Source of the DNA: Verrucomicrobiaceae bacterium
Lineage (GTDB): Bacteria; Pseudomonadota; Gammaproteobacteria; Pseudomonadales; CAMLJR01
Direction: 5' to 3'
NCBI GenBank assembly: GCA_028293825.1
Contig: JAQGNY010000019.1
Location: 123,050 to 187,049, forward strand
DNA length: 64,000 nt
The translations under genes were made by a program, and so were the position numbers. Positions within the stretch are counted from its first letter, which is position 1; each line of letters opens with the position of its first letter. Positions 56,221 through 64,000 of this stretch are shown one piece after another. The notes below the pieces were generated by a model, which saw only the letters and a list, made by a program, of their open reading frames with translations, made no database searches and was not told where the DNA came from.

Positions 56221-57699
56221 ATGCGTTATTTATTGGCTTTGGATCAAGGCACTACTAGTTCACGTGCAATTATTTTCGATAGCGAAGGTAATATTCATTG
56301 CACCACGCAGACAGAATATCGTCAGATCTATCCGCAATCGGGATGGGTTGAGCACGATGCGCTGGAAATTTGGCGCACGCAACTCGCAGTCGCGCAACAG
56401 GCATTACAACAAACAGGAATTAATCCGCGTGATATTGCCGCTATAGGTATCGCCAATCAGCGCGAAACCACATTGATCTGGGATCGTGCGACAGGCATGC
56501 CGATCAGCAATGCAATCGTGTGGCAGGATCGGCGTACGGCTGCGATATGCGAGCAGTTAAAACAAAATGGACATACGGATTTATTTCGCAGTCGCACCGG
56601 TTTATTAATCGATCCGTATTTTGCCGGCACCAAGTTGGTTTGGCTGCTGGAAAATATTCCCGGTGCGAAAGCGCGCGCAAAAGCCGGTGAGCTTGCATTC
56701 GGCACTATTGATACGTGGCTGTTGTGGCAATTAACCAACGGTGCTGTGCATGTCACCGATGTCACCAACGCATCGCGCACCTTGTTGTTCGACATTCATC
56801 GCAATTGTTGGGATGACGAATTACTCGCGTTGCTCGATATCCCCGCTTCTTTATTACCGACGGTAAAACCATCGAGCGGTGAATTCGGTTATGCCGCCGC
56901 GGAGTTTTTCGGTACGCCTATTTTAATCGGCGGTATTGCCGGCGATCAGCAGGCGGCATTATTCGGGCAAGCATGTCACTCGCCCGGCATGGTTAAAAAT
57001 ACGTACGGCACCGGTTGCTTTATGTTGATGCAAACGGGCGAACGCGCGTGCGTATCCACTAATGGATTATTGACTACCAGTGCCGCACAAATTAATTCAA
57101 CACCGCGCTATGCATTGGAAGGAAGCGTGTTTGTCGGCGGCGCAGTCGTGCAATGGTTGCGCGATGGACTTGGCATTATCAAAGCATCGTCCGATGTAGA
57201 AGCATTGGCGACATCGGTGCCCGACAGCGGCGGTGTTTATTTTGTGCCGGCGTTTACCGGTTTGGGTTCGCCGTATTGGGACCCGCATGCGCGCGGCGGT
57301 ATTTTCGGTTTATCGCGCGGCTCAACGCAGGCGCACATTGCGCGTGCAGCGGTTGAATCGATTGCGTATCAATGCGCGGAATTATTGTTAGCCATGCAAA
57401 GCGATGCGAATACGCCGATTACCGAATTGCGCGTTGATGGCGGTGCCTGCGCAAATAATTTGTTGATGCAGTTTCAGGCCGATTTACTCGGCGTGCGCGT
57501 TATTCGACCGCGGGTGATCGAAACCACGGCAATAGGCGCGGCTTATTTAGCAGGTCTAACGGTTGGGGTATGGCGCGATACCGATGAGATTGCGCAGCAG
57601 TGGCAAATCGATCGCGTGTTCGAGCCGAACTTATCGCGCGCGAATGCCGAACAAAAATTGCAACAGTGGCGACAGGCCGTGGCACGGGTGCGTAGTTAA
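56221..57699 (+). CDS. glpK: Glycerol kinase
   Basis: 492 residues of the FGGY family. [65 protein letters not shown] and [23 protein letters not shown] are all intact. It phosphorylates glycerol to glycerol-3-phosphate. No glpF or glpD lies next to it. The 284-base gap before it shows no clear operator, and the ribosome site (GGTG ten bases upstream) is weak. Confidence 0.96.
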   Translation: MRYLLALDQGTTSSRAIIFDSEGNIHCTTQTEYRQIYPQSGWVEHDALEIWRTQLAVAQQALQQTGINPRDIAAIGIANQRETTLIWDRATGMPISNAIVWQDRRTAAICEQLKQNGHTDLFRSRTGLLIDPYFAGTKLVWLLENIPGAKARAKAGELAFGTIDTWLLWQLTNGAVHVTDVTNASRTLLFDIHRNCWDDELLALLDIPASLLPTVKPSSGEFGYAAAEFFGTPILIGGIAGDQQAALFGQACHSPGMVKNTYGTGCFMLMQTGERACVSTNGLLTTSAAQINSTPRYALEGSVFVGGAVVQWLRDGLGIIKASSDVEALATSVPDSGGVYFVPAFTGLGSPYWDPHARGGIFGLSRGSTQAHIARAAVESIAYQCAELLLAMQSDANTPITELRVDGGACANNLLMQFQADLLGVRVIRPRVIETTAIGAAYLAGLTVGVWRDTDEIAQQWQIDRVFEPNLSRANAEQKLQQWRQAVARVRS

Positions 57700-57702
57700 A
57701 AA

Positions 57703-57744
57703 AATCGCCGGTCGCATTGCGTGCCGGCGATTGATTGTTTTTTA
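57703..57744 (+). terminator. Terminator of glpK
   Basis: A perfect AATCGCCGG/CCGGCGATT stem (57703-57711 with 57724-57732) followed by GATTGTTTTTT, starting four bases after the glpK stop. Confidence 0.9.
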
Positions 57745-57822
57745 AAGAGTGGGATTAAAACCGAGCGGGATTAACAACGAATGTGATTAACGTCGCATAC
57801 GTTTGAAATCGAATGCCGCGAA

Positions 57823-58560
57823 TTATTGCGGGACTAGATGTTCAGTATCTTGACCATCTGCACTTTGATAATCGGCGGAAGCAAAACTTACTGCTGCATT
57901 AGTGGTAATTCTGTAGCGCTCGTGAGTGGTCTGCGTCAGCGTGTGTGAAGCGTCGTAATCTTTTTCGGTAATATCGTAAATGACACTGGTGTCCGAATCC
58001 GGGCTGATTACGTACGTTAAAACGCTGCTGCCAACTACTAACGATTTTGATTGATCGGAATAAACAGTAGAAGTCGACAGCGAGCCGGAGTCATTCACAT
58101 GCGCGGCAGTCGGTAGCGGCGTGTAGGAGTTCACTACGGTGTAGGTGCCGTCGTCTTCATCGACCGAGCCCAGATCTTTGTAATTGGAATCGACAAACAT
58201 TCTAACGACCGAGTTCAGCGGTGCAGTGCCGCCATTGGCGCTTACGGTGCCGCTGATGGTGGTCGTGTTCATCATTGCCGTTTGATTTTCAAACGAAGCA
58301 GCCACCGCTGCTGCAACGGTCAGCGTGCCGTTGCCGCTGAAATTCACGCCGCCGGTTTTCCCCGATACGTTGAAGCTTAATTGAAAGCCATTGGTTACTT
58401 GGTTGGCATACGCCTGCGCGATCGGGAAGGTGGCGGTCACGGGTTGTTGCGTTACAGGCGGTGGCGTGGAGCTGGAACCACCACCACCACCGCCACAGGC
58501 GGCAAGTGCGACGGACAAACTAACGGTTGTGAAGTAAGCGGGTAGGCGTGCGATGCACAT
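57823..58560 (-). CDS. Predicted lipoprotein, unknown
   Basis: 245 residues. The lipobox LAAC ends an N-terminal signal (PAYFTTVSLSVALAAC), followed by a run of Gly and SSSTPPP, a flexible linker common in outer-membrane lipoproteins. The rest is Ser/Thr-rich with predicted beta strands (GFQLSFNVSGKTGGVNFSGNGTLTV). No family recognised. ATG at 58560 has AAGGA eight bases upstream. Confidence 0.65.
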   Translation of the reverse strand: MCIARLPAYFTTVSLSVALAACGGGGGGSSSTPPPVTQQPVTATFPIAQAYANQVTNGFQLSFNVSGKTGGVNFSGNGTLTVAAAVAASFENQTAMMNTTTISGTVSANGGTAPLNSVVRMFVDSNYKDLGSVDEDDGTYTVVNSYTPLPTAAHVNDSGSLSTSTVYSDQSKSLVVGSSVLTYVISPDSDTSVIYDITEKDYDASHTLTQTTHERYRITTNAAVSFASADYQSADGQDTEHLVPQ

Positions 58561-58864
58561 GGCAATATCCTTTTGATTTTGAGTTATGGTTGTTTCCACA
58601 CCGCGAATTTATTCGGTACGGATGAGCTTCGGGAAAAGCGGGCGCAATGCTTCCATAAAGCCTTTGCTCCGTCAATTGGCTCTATTTGTCGTTTTTCGCG
58701 CTGCAAGGTCGCGGAATATTTAGTCACTGACGATGTCCGAGAGGCATATCGATAAACTGTAATTTTTTTGAAAATCTATTTTTGTTCGCGCCTGTGCTTG
58801 CCGACCTGGTAGCGTAATTTCCCACCAGAGATAGAGCGGGCCTTGAGAGAAAAAGGAGCAGTAA
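58561..58864. other. Intergenic region between lipoprotein and LLM genes
   Basis: Holds the two divergent ribosome sites: AAGGA before the lipoprotein and AAAGGAG before the LLM gene. I see no convincing promoter pair, riboswitch or repeat in it. Confidence 0.5.
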
Positions 58865-59767
58865 ATGCGCATTGGTGTGGTATTTCCGCAAACAGAAATT
58901 GGCGCCGATCCGATTGCCATCCGCGATTTTGCGCAAGCGGCCGAGGCAAATAATTTTGATTTTATCGCCGCGTACGATCACATCGTCGGCGCCAGCGCAG
59001 CCGCTTACGATAAACAGCGGTTGCAGGGGCCGTATCGCGAACGGCATATGTTTCATGAGCCATTGGTATTGTTCGGCTATCTCGCCGGCGTTACGCAGCG
59101 GATCGAACTCGTCACCGGCATTTTAATTTTGCCGCAACGGCAAACGGTATTAGTGGCGAAACAGGCGGCGCAGGTCGATGTACTCAGCGGCGGGCGTTTG
59201 CGGTTGGGTGTGGGCAGCGGTTGGAACGATGTCGAATACACTGCGCTCGGCGTGCCATTCGCGCAGCGCGGCAAACGGCTTGAGCAACAGGTGAAATTAT
59301 TGCGCGAGTTGTGGACGCAGCCGCTAGTGGAATTCAACGGCGAATTCGATGTCGTACCGAACGCGGGACTGAATCCATTGCCGATTCAACAGCCGATTCC
59401 GATCTGGTTTGGCGGCAGCGATCCACGTGTAATTAAACGCGTCGGTGAAATCGGCGATGGTTGGATGCCGCTGTTCAAGCAATTCGAGCCGGGTATGTCG
59501 CGCGCGCTAAGTGCCGAATTACCGCCAGCCGATTTATTCGAGCAAATGCGCGAGCATGCGCGCACGGCCGGTCGCGATGCTTCTACCATCGGTATTGAAT
59601 GCAGGCTCAGTTTCAGTCGGCAGACGGAAGATGATTGGCAGCGCACCGGCGATATATTCAGCAAGGCTGGCGCCACGCATCTGGCGCTGGTGACGATGAA
59701 TGCAGGGCTTAGCAGCCCGGATCAACATATTGCTGCCATGGTGCGTATGCGCGCGGCGCTGAATTAA
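58865..59767 (+). CDS. LLM class flavin (F420 or FMN) oxidoreductase
   Basis: 300 residues of the luciferase-like TIM-barrel family. MRIGVVFPQTEIGADP, ELVTGILILPQRQTVLVAKQAAQVDVLSGGRLRLGVGSGWNDVEYTALG and PIPIWFGGSDPRVIKRVGEIGDGWMP are typical. F420 use is the common annotation, but gammaproteobacteria mostly lack F420, so FMN is as likely. A strong ribosome site (AAAGGAG) precedes it, and a terminator separates it from the ADH gene. Confidence 0.85.
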   Translation: MRIGVVFPQTEIGADPIAIRDFAQAAEANNFDFIAAYDHIVGASAAAYDKQRLQGPYRERHMFHEPLVLFGYLAGVTQRIELVTGILILPQRQTVLVAKQAAQVDVLSGGRLRLGVGSGWNDVEYTALGVPFAQRGKRLEQQVKLLRELWTQPLVEFNGEFDVVPNAGLNPLPIQQPIPIWFGGSDPRVIKRVGEIGDGWMPLFKQFEPGMSRALSAELPPADLFEQMREHARTAGRDASTIGIECRLSFSRQTEDDWQRTGDIFSKAGATHLALVTMNAGLSSPDQHIAAMVRMRAALN

Positions 59768-59814
59768 CCACGCCGTATATTCGAGCGTTTTAATGACAGT
59801 CTAATTAACCAGTG

Positions 59815-59884
59815 AATACGGGTTGTTTCAGTTTCCAGTATTTAGCTTTTAATCTGCAAAACCCGTATTTTTTTATCAATTAAA
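59815..59884 (+). terminator. Terminator after LLM gene
   Basis: A perfect ten-base stem, AATACGGGTT (59815-59824) with AACCCGTATT (59870-59879), a long loop, and a T run at once after the stem. Confidence 0.75.
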
Positions 59885-59909
59885 TTTCGAAGTTGTAATG
59901 CTGAAAACA

Positions 59910-59938
59910 TTGACATCGCAGCGACGCATCGCTAGGTT
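59910..59938 (+). promoter_or_regulatory. Sigma-70-like promoter of the ADH gene
   Basis: TTGACA, 17 bases, TAGGTT: a perfect -35 with a weak -10, about 115 bases before the ADH start. Confidence 0.5.
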
Positions 59939-60053
59939 AAGGCGCTGTCTTAGCGTGCCAATGCGTGAACAAATCCTTTCCATCCCCAGTGGTTGACCGG
60001 CAGTGAAATTTGCCGAGATGTCGCCGCTTTTTTCAACGAATCGGACCCATGCC

Positions 60054-61109
60054 ATGACCTCAGTAGCAGCCTATGCAGCCCAATCCGCCACCGCAAAATT
60101 GGCGCCGTTTAAAATCGATCGCCGCGAACCAACCCCGCACGACGTCAATATCGACATTTTGTATTGCGGTGTTTGCCACAGCGATATTCACATGTCGCGC
60201 AACGAGTGGGGATTTTCGTTATTCCCAATCGTGCCGGGCCACGAAATTGTTGGCCGCGTAAAAAGTGTCGGATCGAAAGTGACGCTGCACAAAGTCGGCG
60301 ATCTGGTCGCGGTCGGCTGTCTGGTCGATTCGTGTCAACAGTGCGGCTCGTGTCACGACCATCTCGAACAATATTGCGAAGGTGGCATGGTCGGCACTTA
60401 CGGCTCGCGCGATCCGAAGCACAATAACGATCTGACCTTCGGCGGCTATTCCGAAGAGGTCGTCGTCGATGAAAAATTCGTGCTGCGCGTACCGACTAAT
60501 CTCGATGTAAAAGCAACCGCGCCGCTATTGTGTGCAGGCATTACCACGTGGTCGCCGCTGCGGCATTGGAAGGTCGGCCCCGGCCAAACCGTCGGTGTGA
60601 TTGGCCTCGGTGGTCTCGGCCATATGGGCGTTAAATTCGCGCATGCACTCGGCGCCAAAGTGGTGATGATCACCACGTCACCGAGCAAAGCAGACGATGC
60701 ACGCGCGCTCGGTGCCGACGAAGTATTGATTTCATCCGATCCTGAAGCGATGAAAAATGCGGCTGGCAAATTTCACTTTTTGTTAAACACCATTCCGGTC
60801 GGTCACGATATCAATCCGTATGTTTCACTGCTAAAACGCGACGGCACCATGTGCATCGTCGGTGCGCTCGATCCATTAAAAGGCGCCATCAATACCGGCG
60901 CGTTGGTCGTGGGACGCCGCAGTGTGGCCGGCTCGATTATCGGCGGCATTAAAGAAACGCAGGAAATGCTCGATTTCTGCGGCGAACACAACATTGTGTC
61001 GGATGTGGAATTAGTGAATATCGAAAATATTAATACCGCCTATGACCGCATGTTGAAAAGCGATGTGAAATACCGTTTCGTTATCGACAATGCTTCGTTG
61101 AAAAAGTAA
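60054..61109 (+). CDS. Zinc NAD(P)-dependent alcohol dehydrogenase, cinnamyl-ADH type
   Basis: 351 residues. Catalytic zinc site in YCGVCHSDIHMSRNEWG and PGHEIVGRV; structural zinc cysteines in CLVDSCQQCGSCHDHLEQYC; nucleotide loop GLGGLGHMGVKFAHALG followed by ITTSPSK, a phosphate-friendly pattern favouring NADPH. It resembles YahK/AdhC aldehyde reductases. An in-frame ATG 17 codons upstream lacks conservation, so 60054 is used. A GTGCGCGGAA/TTCCGCGCAC hairpin follows the stop. Confidence 0.92.
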   Translation: MTSVAAYAAQSATAKLAPFKIDRREPTPHDVNIDILYCGVCHSDIHMSRNEWGFSLFPIVPGHEIVGRVKSVGSKVTLHKVGDLVAVGCLVDSCQQCGSCHDHLEQYCEGGMVGTYGSRDPKHNNDLTFGGYSEEVVVDEKFVLRVPTNLDVKATAPLLCAGITTWSPLRHWKVGPGQTVGVIGLGGLGHMGVKFAHALGAKVVMITTSPSKADDARALGADEVLISSDPEAMKNAAGKFHFLLNTIPVGHDINPYVSLLKRDGTMCIVGALDPLKGAINTGALVVGRRSVAGSIIGGIKETQEMLDFCGEHNIVSDVELVNIENINTAYDRMLKSDVKYRFVIDNASLKK

Positions 61110-61120
61110 ATTTTTAAATC

Positions 61121-61147
61121 GTGCGCGGAAGATTTTATTCCGCGCAC
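61121..61147 (+). terminator. Hairpin after ADH gene
   Basis: A perfect ten-base stem, GTGCGCGGAA/TTCCGCGCAC, seven-base loop, eleven bases after the ADH stop. No T run follows, so its terminator role is uncertain. Confidence 0.5.
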
Positions 61148-61291
61148 ACAAATAAATATCGCACTAACAATAACAACGTGTAGCAGTCGATTTTTTTCGA
61201 CATCGTCGAAAAAAGGCGCGCATGTAATTTATTGCGTGTGCGCATTAGAACTCGTCTTCACGCATAACCAACGTCTCGGAGGGCCATCACT

Positions 61292-62017
61292 ATGCGTCCA
61301 AAAATTAAATTGTTATTTGTCTACCGCGATGGCGTCGCGGATGCGGCATTCGATGCCGCACTCACTCGCCAAACAGTGCGACTGCAACAACACTTCGAGG
61401 GGCGGCTCGAATTTTGTCGCGCCTACCGTGTGCGCGATGAAGAATTAAAACACGTTGCCGCCGGCGCTTTCGATGAAGGCCGACCGTTCGATGCAATGCT
61501 GGAAATCGTCGGCGACAATATCGATTTCAACAAGCTAGTAGGTTTGTGTGAAGGCCTGGGGCAGCGTCTACAAACGCTGATCGAACCGGAAGCATCGGCG
61601 GCGCTCGCCGGCAGCGAGCATATTATTTTGCCGGGCGACGGTCCCTTGTTGGTGCTGATTGCCAATCGACGTTTACCGAATTACACACACGCGGGCTTTC
61701 TTAAATATTGGATCGAATATCACGGCCCGTTTGCGCGCGAGCACACGCCGCCCGACGCCGGTTTGTTCTATCGGCAATTTCATACCGATGAAGACGCGAC
61801 GCGAAAATTACTGCACGCCACCGGTTTCGGCGTCAGTGATTTCGACGGTGCCGCCGAATGCTATTACGCGAGTGCCGAAAGCGTGCGCAAATTAATGGGC
61901 GATACCGCAACAGTCGATCAGGCGACGGTTGACGAGAAAAAATTCGTCGATCACGAGCGCTGTGTCACTACGGTATTTACCATCGCGCCGGACAGCACCA
62001 GTCAGCGTGTTGCTTAA
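61292..62017 (+). CDS. EthD domain protein
   Basis: 241 residues, apparently two ferredoxin-like units. The EthD motif is in the second half (LPNYTHAGFLKYWIEYHGPFAREHTP), and the first half begins IKLLFVYRDGVADAAF. EthD-fold proteins accompany degradation of aromatics and ethers and may be dehydratase- or monooxygenase-like; the activity here is unknown. It lies between ADH and SDR genes on the same strand, which suggests a shared catabolic route. The leader at about 61165-61178 has AACAATAACAAC, an Hfq/Crc-like motif. Confidence 0.75.
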   Translation: MRPKIKLLFVYRDGVADAAFDAALTRQTVRLQQHFEGRLEFCRAYRVRDEELKHVAAGAFDEGRPFDAMLEIVGDNIDFNKLVGLCEGLGQRLQTLIEPEASAALAGSEHIILPGDGPLLVLIANRRLPNYTHAGFLKYWIEYHGPFAREHTPPDAGLFYRQFHTDEDATRKLLHATGFGVSDFDGAAECYYASAESVRKLMGDTATVDQATVDEKKFVDHERCVTTVFTIAPDSTSQRVA

Positions 62018-62053
62018 TGTTTGCAGAAATTGTTTTCAAAAAAATCAAAAATG

Positions 62054-62116
62054 GATTGAAAGAAATTAACAACAGATTGAAAAATATCAATAACACATTG
62101 AGTTACTAATAATAGA
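62054..62116 (+). repeat. 21-base tandem repeat in the SDR leader, three copies
   Basis: Three head-to-tail 21-base units at 62054, 62075 and 62096. Each starts with ATTGA and ends with AACAACA, AATAACA or AATAATA-G. The first two units match at most positions; the third is diverged. The last unit abuts the GAGAGAG ribosome site of the SDR gene. Confidence 0.75.
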
Positions 62117-62126
62117 GAGAGCGAAC

Positions 62127-62906
62127 ATGGCTGGACGATTTGAAAATAAAGTAGTGCTGGTGACAGCTGGCGCAATGGGTATCGGCGGCGCAACGGCAGA
62201 AGCATTTGCTCGCGAAGGCGCGCGCGTAATGGTGGCGGATATCAATACGACAGCCGGCGAGGCGATGGTTGAAAAGCTGCGCAGTAGCGGCGCGCAGGCA
62301 CATTTCCAACATGTCGATGCCACCAACGAAGAAGCTATTCAGCGTGTGGTGCGATTGACGGTTGAAACCTTCGGCGGTTTGCATATCGCGGCGAATATTG
62401 TCGGCGATGCGCATCGCGACGCGGCCGGCCCCGAGTTTCATCTGCAGAGTTTGCAGAGTTGGGATCACACCGTCGCGGTCAGCATGACCAGCGTGTTTCT
62501 GTCGATGAAACACGAAATCGCTTACATGATCGAAAACGGCGGCGGCGCGATCTGCAATGTCACCTCGCTCGCCGGTATGTTGCATGTGCCGGAATCGGGT
62601 ATTGCTTACGGCGCTGCAAAAGCCGGTGTAATTCGCATGACGAAATTCGCCGCAGTGAATTATGCCGAACGCGGCGTGCGCGTAAATTGCATTGCACCCG
62701 GCGTGACGCCGACGGCAGGCTATGAAAAAGCCGGCCCGGAAATGGCGAAAATGGTCATCGATCATTTGCTGAAAAATCACGCGATAAAACGCACGATCAC
62801 CACGGCCGAGCAAGCCGACGCGGTATTGTTTTTATGCTCGAACGATGCAGCGATGGTGACTGGCCATGTATTGCCGGTCGATGGCGGTTGGACTGCGCGC
62901 TGTTGA
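62127..62906 (+). CDS. Short-chain dehydrogenase/reductase
   Basis: 259 residues of the classical SDR type. Cofactor loop TAGAMGIGGATAEAFA (TGxxxGIG with Ala for Gly), Asp in MVADINT favouring NAD, NVTSLAGM with the catalytic Ser, YGAAK with Tyr and Lys, and the C-terminal VLPVDGGWTARC. The NNAG motif is changed to AANIVG. Substrate unknown. It follows the EthD gene after a 109-base leader that carries tandem repeats. Confidence 0.9.
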   Translation: MAGRFENKVVLVTAGAMGIGGATAEAFAREGARVMVADINTTAGEAMVEKLRSSGAQAHFQHVDATNEEAIQRVVRLTVETFGGLHIAANIVGDAHRDAAGPEFHLQSLQSWDHTVAVSMTSVFLSMKHEIAYMIENGGGAICNVTSLAGMLHVPESGIAYGAAKAGVIRMTKFAAVNYAERGVRVNCIAPGVTPTAGYEKAGPEMAKMVIDHLLKNHAIKRTITTAEQADAVLFLCSNDAAMVTGHVLPVDGGWTARC

Positions 62907-62917
62907 TTGATTGCTAA

Positions 62918-62953
62918 TTCAACGCGTGAGGATTTAAAAATCTCCGCGTTGAA
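62918..62953 (+). terminator. Hairpin after SDR gene
   Basis: A perfect nine-base stem, TTCAACGCG/CGCGTTGAA, with an inner GAG/CTC extension. It lies just past the SDR stop; the T run is missing. Confidence 0.5.
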
Positions 62954-62999
62954 TTATCGACTCAATCGTAAGAATCCGTTTGGCCAGATTATGCTTGAG

Positions 63000-63012
63000 C
63001 GATTTGTTCGGC
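63000..63012. other. Core-like boundary site 1
   Basis: CGATTTGTTCGGC. On the minus strand it reads GCCGAACAAATCG, similar to the two other boundary sites at 63447 and 63882. It lies just past the end of the small lipoprotein gene. Confidence 0.3.
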
Positions 63013-63030
63013 GATGTTCCACAAATAGAA

Positions 63031-63377
63031 CTACCTATTACGAACTTCAATAACTGTATCAGGTGCGTTTTCCCATTTGATAGGCTGTATTCCAACTCGG
63101 CAGCCTGCGACAGAATTATTTCTGTATGAGTTTAGCCCTGAAACGACATTTCCCTTAAACCATATAACGGTATATTCACAAATACCAATTGCAACAGTTG
63201 TTCCATATTGCCAAGCCTCTTGTGACTCTTTGAACTGTCTATCGTCTGGCATTCCAAGAATACTTGTGACCTTTTCCTTTGAGTCGCTTGGAGATATTTG
63301 TATAGTTTTGTTCTTCAAGGTACTACATGAAACAACCATAAAAAGATTAGAAGAATTAATGCTCGATAAATTTTCAT
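63031..63377 (-). pseudogene. Small lipoprotein with a one-base frameshift in the signal peptide
   Basis: The main frame (63339 to 63031, 102 residues) reads MVVSCSTLKNK... KVTSILGMPDDRQFKESQEAWQYG, like small SmpA/BamE-style lipoproteins. It has no signal peptide by itself. Another frame starting at ATG 63377 encodes MKIYRALILLIFL and meets the main frame at a run of five A (63340-63344). One extra base there would give MKIYRALILLIFL-MVVSC, a perfect lipobox signal. Either the gene is broken or the run is miscalled. Confidence 0.6.
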
Positions 63378-63446
63378 AATATTTATATACCTTCGGGCAA
63401 TTGTTTAGCGGTGACTGTGAGCGGAGTGAACGAGCTTGAACACTTT

Positions 63447-63453
63447 GTTAGGC
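63447..63453. other. Core-like boundary site 2 (GTTAGGC)
   Basis: GTTAGGC fits the GTTRRRY core of integron attC sites; on the minus strand GCCTAAC contains the TAA stop codon of the upstream gene, as is common in gene cassettes. The minus strand continues AAAGTGTTCAAGC. The matching second core was not found, so this is a half or degraded site at best. Confidence 0.35.
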
Positions 63454-63853
63454 ATTGCTCACCGTCTTTGCTACTACGAACCCGTGAAATCCAATTGCGG
63501 ATTCTATTTGCCATGCTCTGTAAGAGTTCACTTTGAGCTTTGCGCCATAATCTTTGACGTTAGTTTCCCAGTGCTTTAACCCATACAAGCCACTCCACTC
63601 TTGCAAGCTATTTGCGAATTCTGCGAGAAATTCATGAATTGTCACTTCGTAGATGTCGGTAATGATTGCATTTGAGGTGTGTGCGAAATTATAGGCAGCT
63701 GCGTCAGAAAAAATTATGCGCGAATAATCTGTTTCCTGCCCCCGGATAACCATAGACAAGGTGGAGCGTAATCGTTTCTCCTCTATCAGAGAATTCGTAT
63801 TTATCCAGATGGTAATCGTGATAGCGCATTTGAACGATTGAGTTCACAGGCAT
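63448..63853 (-). pseudogene. Unknown small protein gene with one-base frameshift
   Basis: The 5' part from ATG 63853 reads MPVNSIVQMRYHDYHLDKYE and runs to HLVYGYPG. The 3' part in another frame reads QETDYSRIIFSDAAAYNF and ends AKTVSNA. They join smoothly if one base is dropped from a run of five C at 63739-63743, giving a protein of about 134 residues. No family recognised. Either a real frameshift or a homopolymer miscall. Confidence 0.55.
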
Positions 63854-63881
63854 GCGCGAATTTTGCGTATGTCCTGTGAAA

Positions 63882-63894
63882 CGATTTGTTCGAC
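63882..63894. other. Core-like boundary site 3
   Basis: CGATTTGTTCGAC, sharing 11 bases (CGATTTGTTCG) with boundary site 1. It lies just upstream of the second frameshifted gene. Confidence 0.3.
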
Positions 63895-63908
63895 ACGGTG
63901 CCAATGCC

Positions 63909-63938
63909 GCAGGAAACTGTAGCTTTTCGGTTTCCTGC
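63909..63938. repeat. Inverted repeat near the window end
   Basis: A perfect nine-base dyad, GCAGGAAAC/GTTTCCTGC, with a 12-base loop. It may be a terminator of a gene beyond the window or part of a recombination site. Confidence 0.45.
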
Positions 63939-64000
63939 TTTCAGATATTTAGGCACCGGAACTAAACGGACGGCAACCAAGAAGGAGATGCGGCGAGGAG

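Noticed and set aside
62014..62205. Minus-strand ORF with a repeated FFQS-like segment
   Set aside because: It is the antisense of the 21-base tandem repeat in the SDR leader and has no ribosome site.
1..64000. CRISPR arrays, IS elements, prophage and rRNA genes
   Set aside because: No regular repeat-spacer array, transposase, integrase, phage gene or rRNA was seen anywhere in the window.

Overview
The window reads as ordinary chromosome of a gammaproteobacterium, most likely a Cellvibrionaceae/Pseudomonadales relative. The best evidence is the left third: dksA-gluQ-cbrX-cbrA-cbrB-[CrcZ-type sRNAs]-pcnB-folK-panBCD has the gene order known from Pseudomonas. A complete lipid A Ara4N (arn) set and an imuA-imuB-dnaE2 mutasome agree. 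The taxon is inferred from gene content and synteny only.

Layout. 1-806: start of an acetyl-CoA synthetase gene, cut by the window edge. 1079-6027: vitamin B5 and folate genes, a deoxynucleoside kinase and poly(A) polymerase, all minus strand. 6043-6811: a non-coding region with two similar A-rich sRNA genes, each with a sigma-54 promoter and an identically spaced upstream activator array; this is the most distinctive locus. 6812-13264: cbrB, cbrA, cbrX, gluQ, dksA. 13530-19104: aminotransferase, CnoX, alkaline phosphatase, DUF4404 protein, SelO. 19231-19386: tRNA-Arg(ACG) with promoter and terminator. 19410-29113: arn genes in two divergent arms (arnADEF, arnBCT) plus a PmrAB/QseBC-like two-component system. 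29229-32771: a large hybrid kinase.

33067-44432 holds two different bufferin-type RiPP loci. The first has a four-Cys DUF2282 precursor, an MNIO/DUF692 enzyme and a DUF2063 partner, and is followed by an OmpR/EnvZ-type pair. The second has a six-Cys precursor with its own enzyme and partner, preceded by a DoxX protein. They are separated by an AhpD-like protein, a quinone-oxidoreductase-like protein and an A+T-rich acyltransferase. 44439-51398: membrane proteins of unknown role, an unlisted 34-residue ORF with a strong ribosome site, and the SOS mutasome under a LexA box. 51520-62906: a membrane-anchored discoidin-like protein, a PstS-like/porin/chemoreceptor trio, glycerol kinase, a lipoprotein, and a run of oxidoreductases (LLM, ADH, EthD, SDR). 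62960-64000: A+T-rich DNA with two small genes, each broken at a homopolymer and bounded by similar core-like sites, resembling degraded gene cassettes.

How the parts relate. CbrAB would sense carbon/nitrogen state and drive the two sRNAs, which should titrate Hfq/Crc. A tandem repeat with Hfq/Crc-like motifs just before the SDR gene is a possible local target. The arn genes and their two-component system would remodel lipid A. The buf loci are predicted to make periplasmic metal-chelating peptides.
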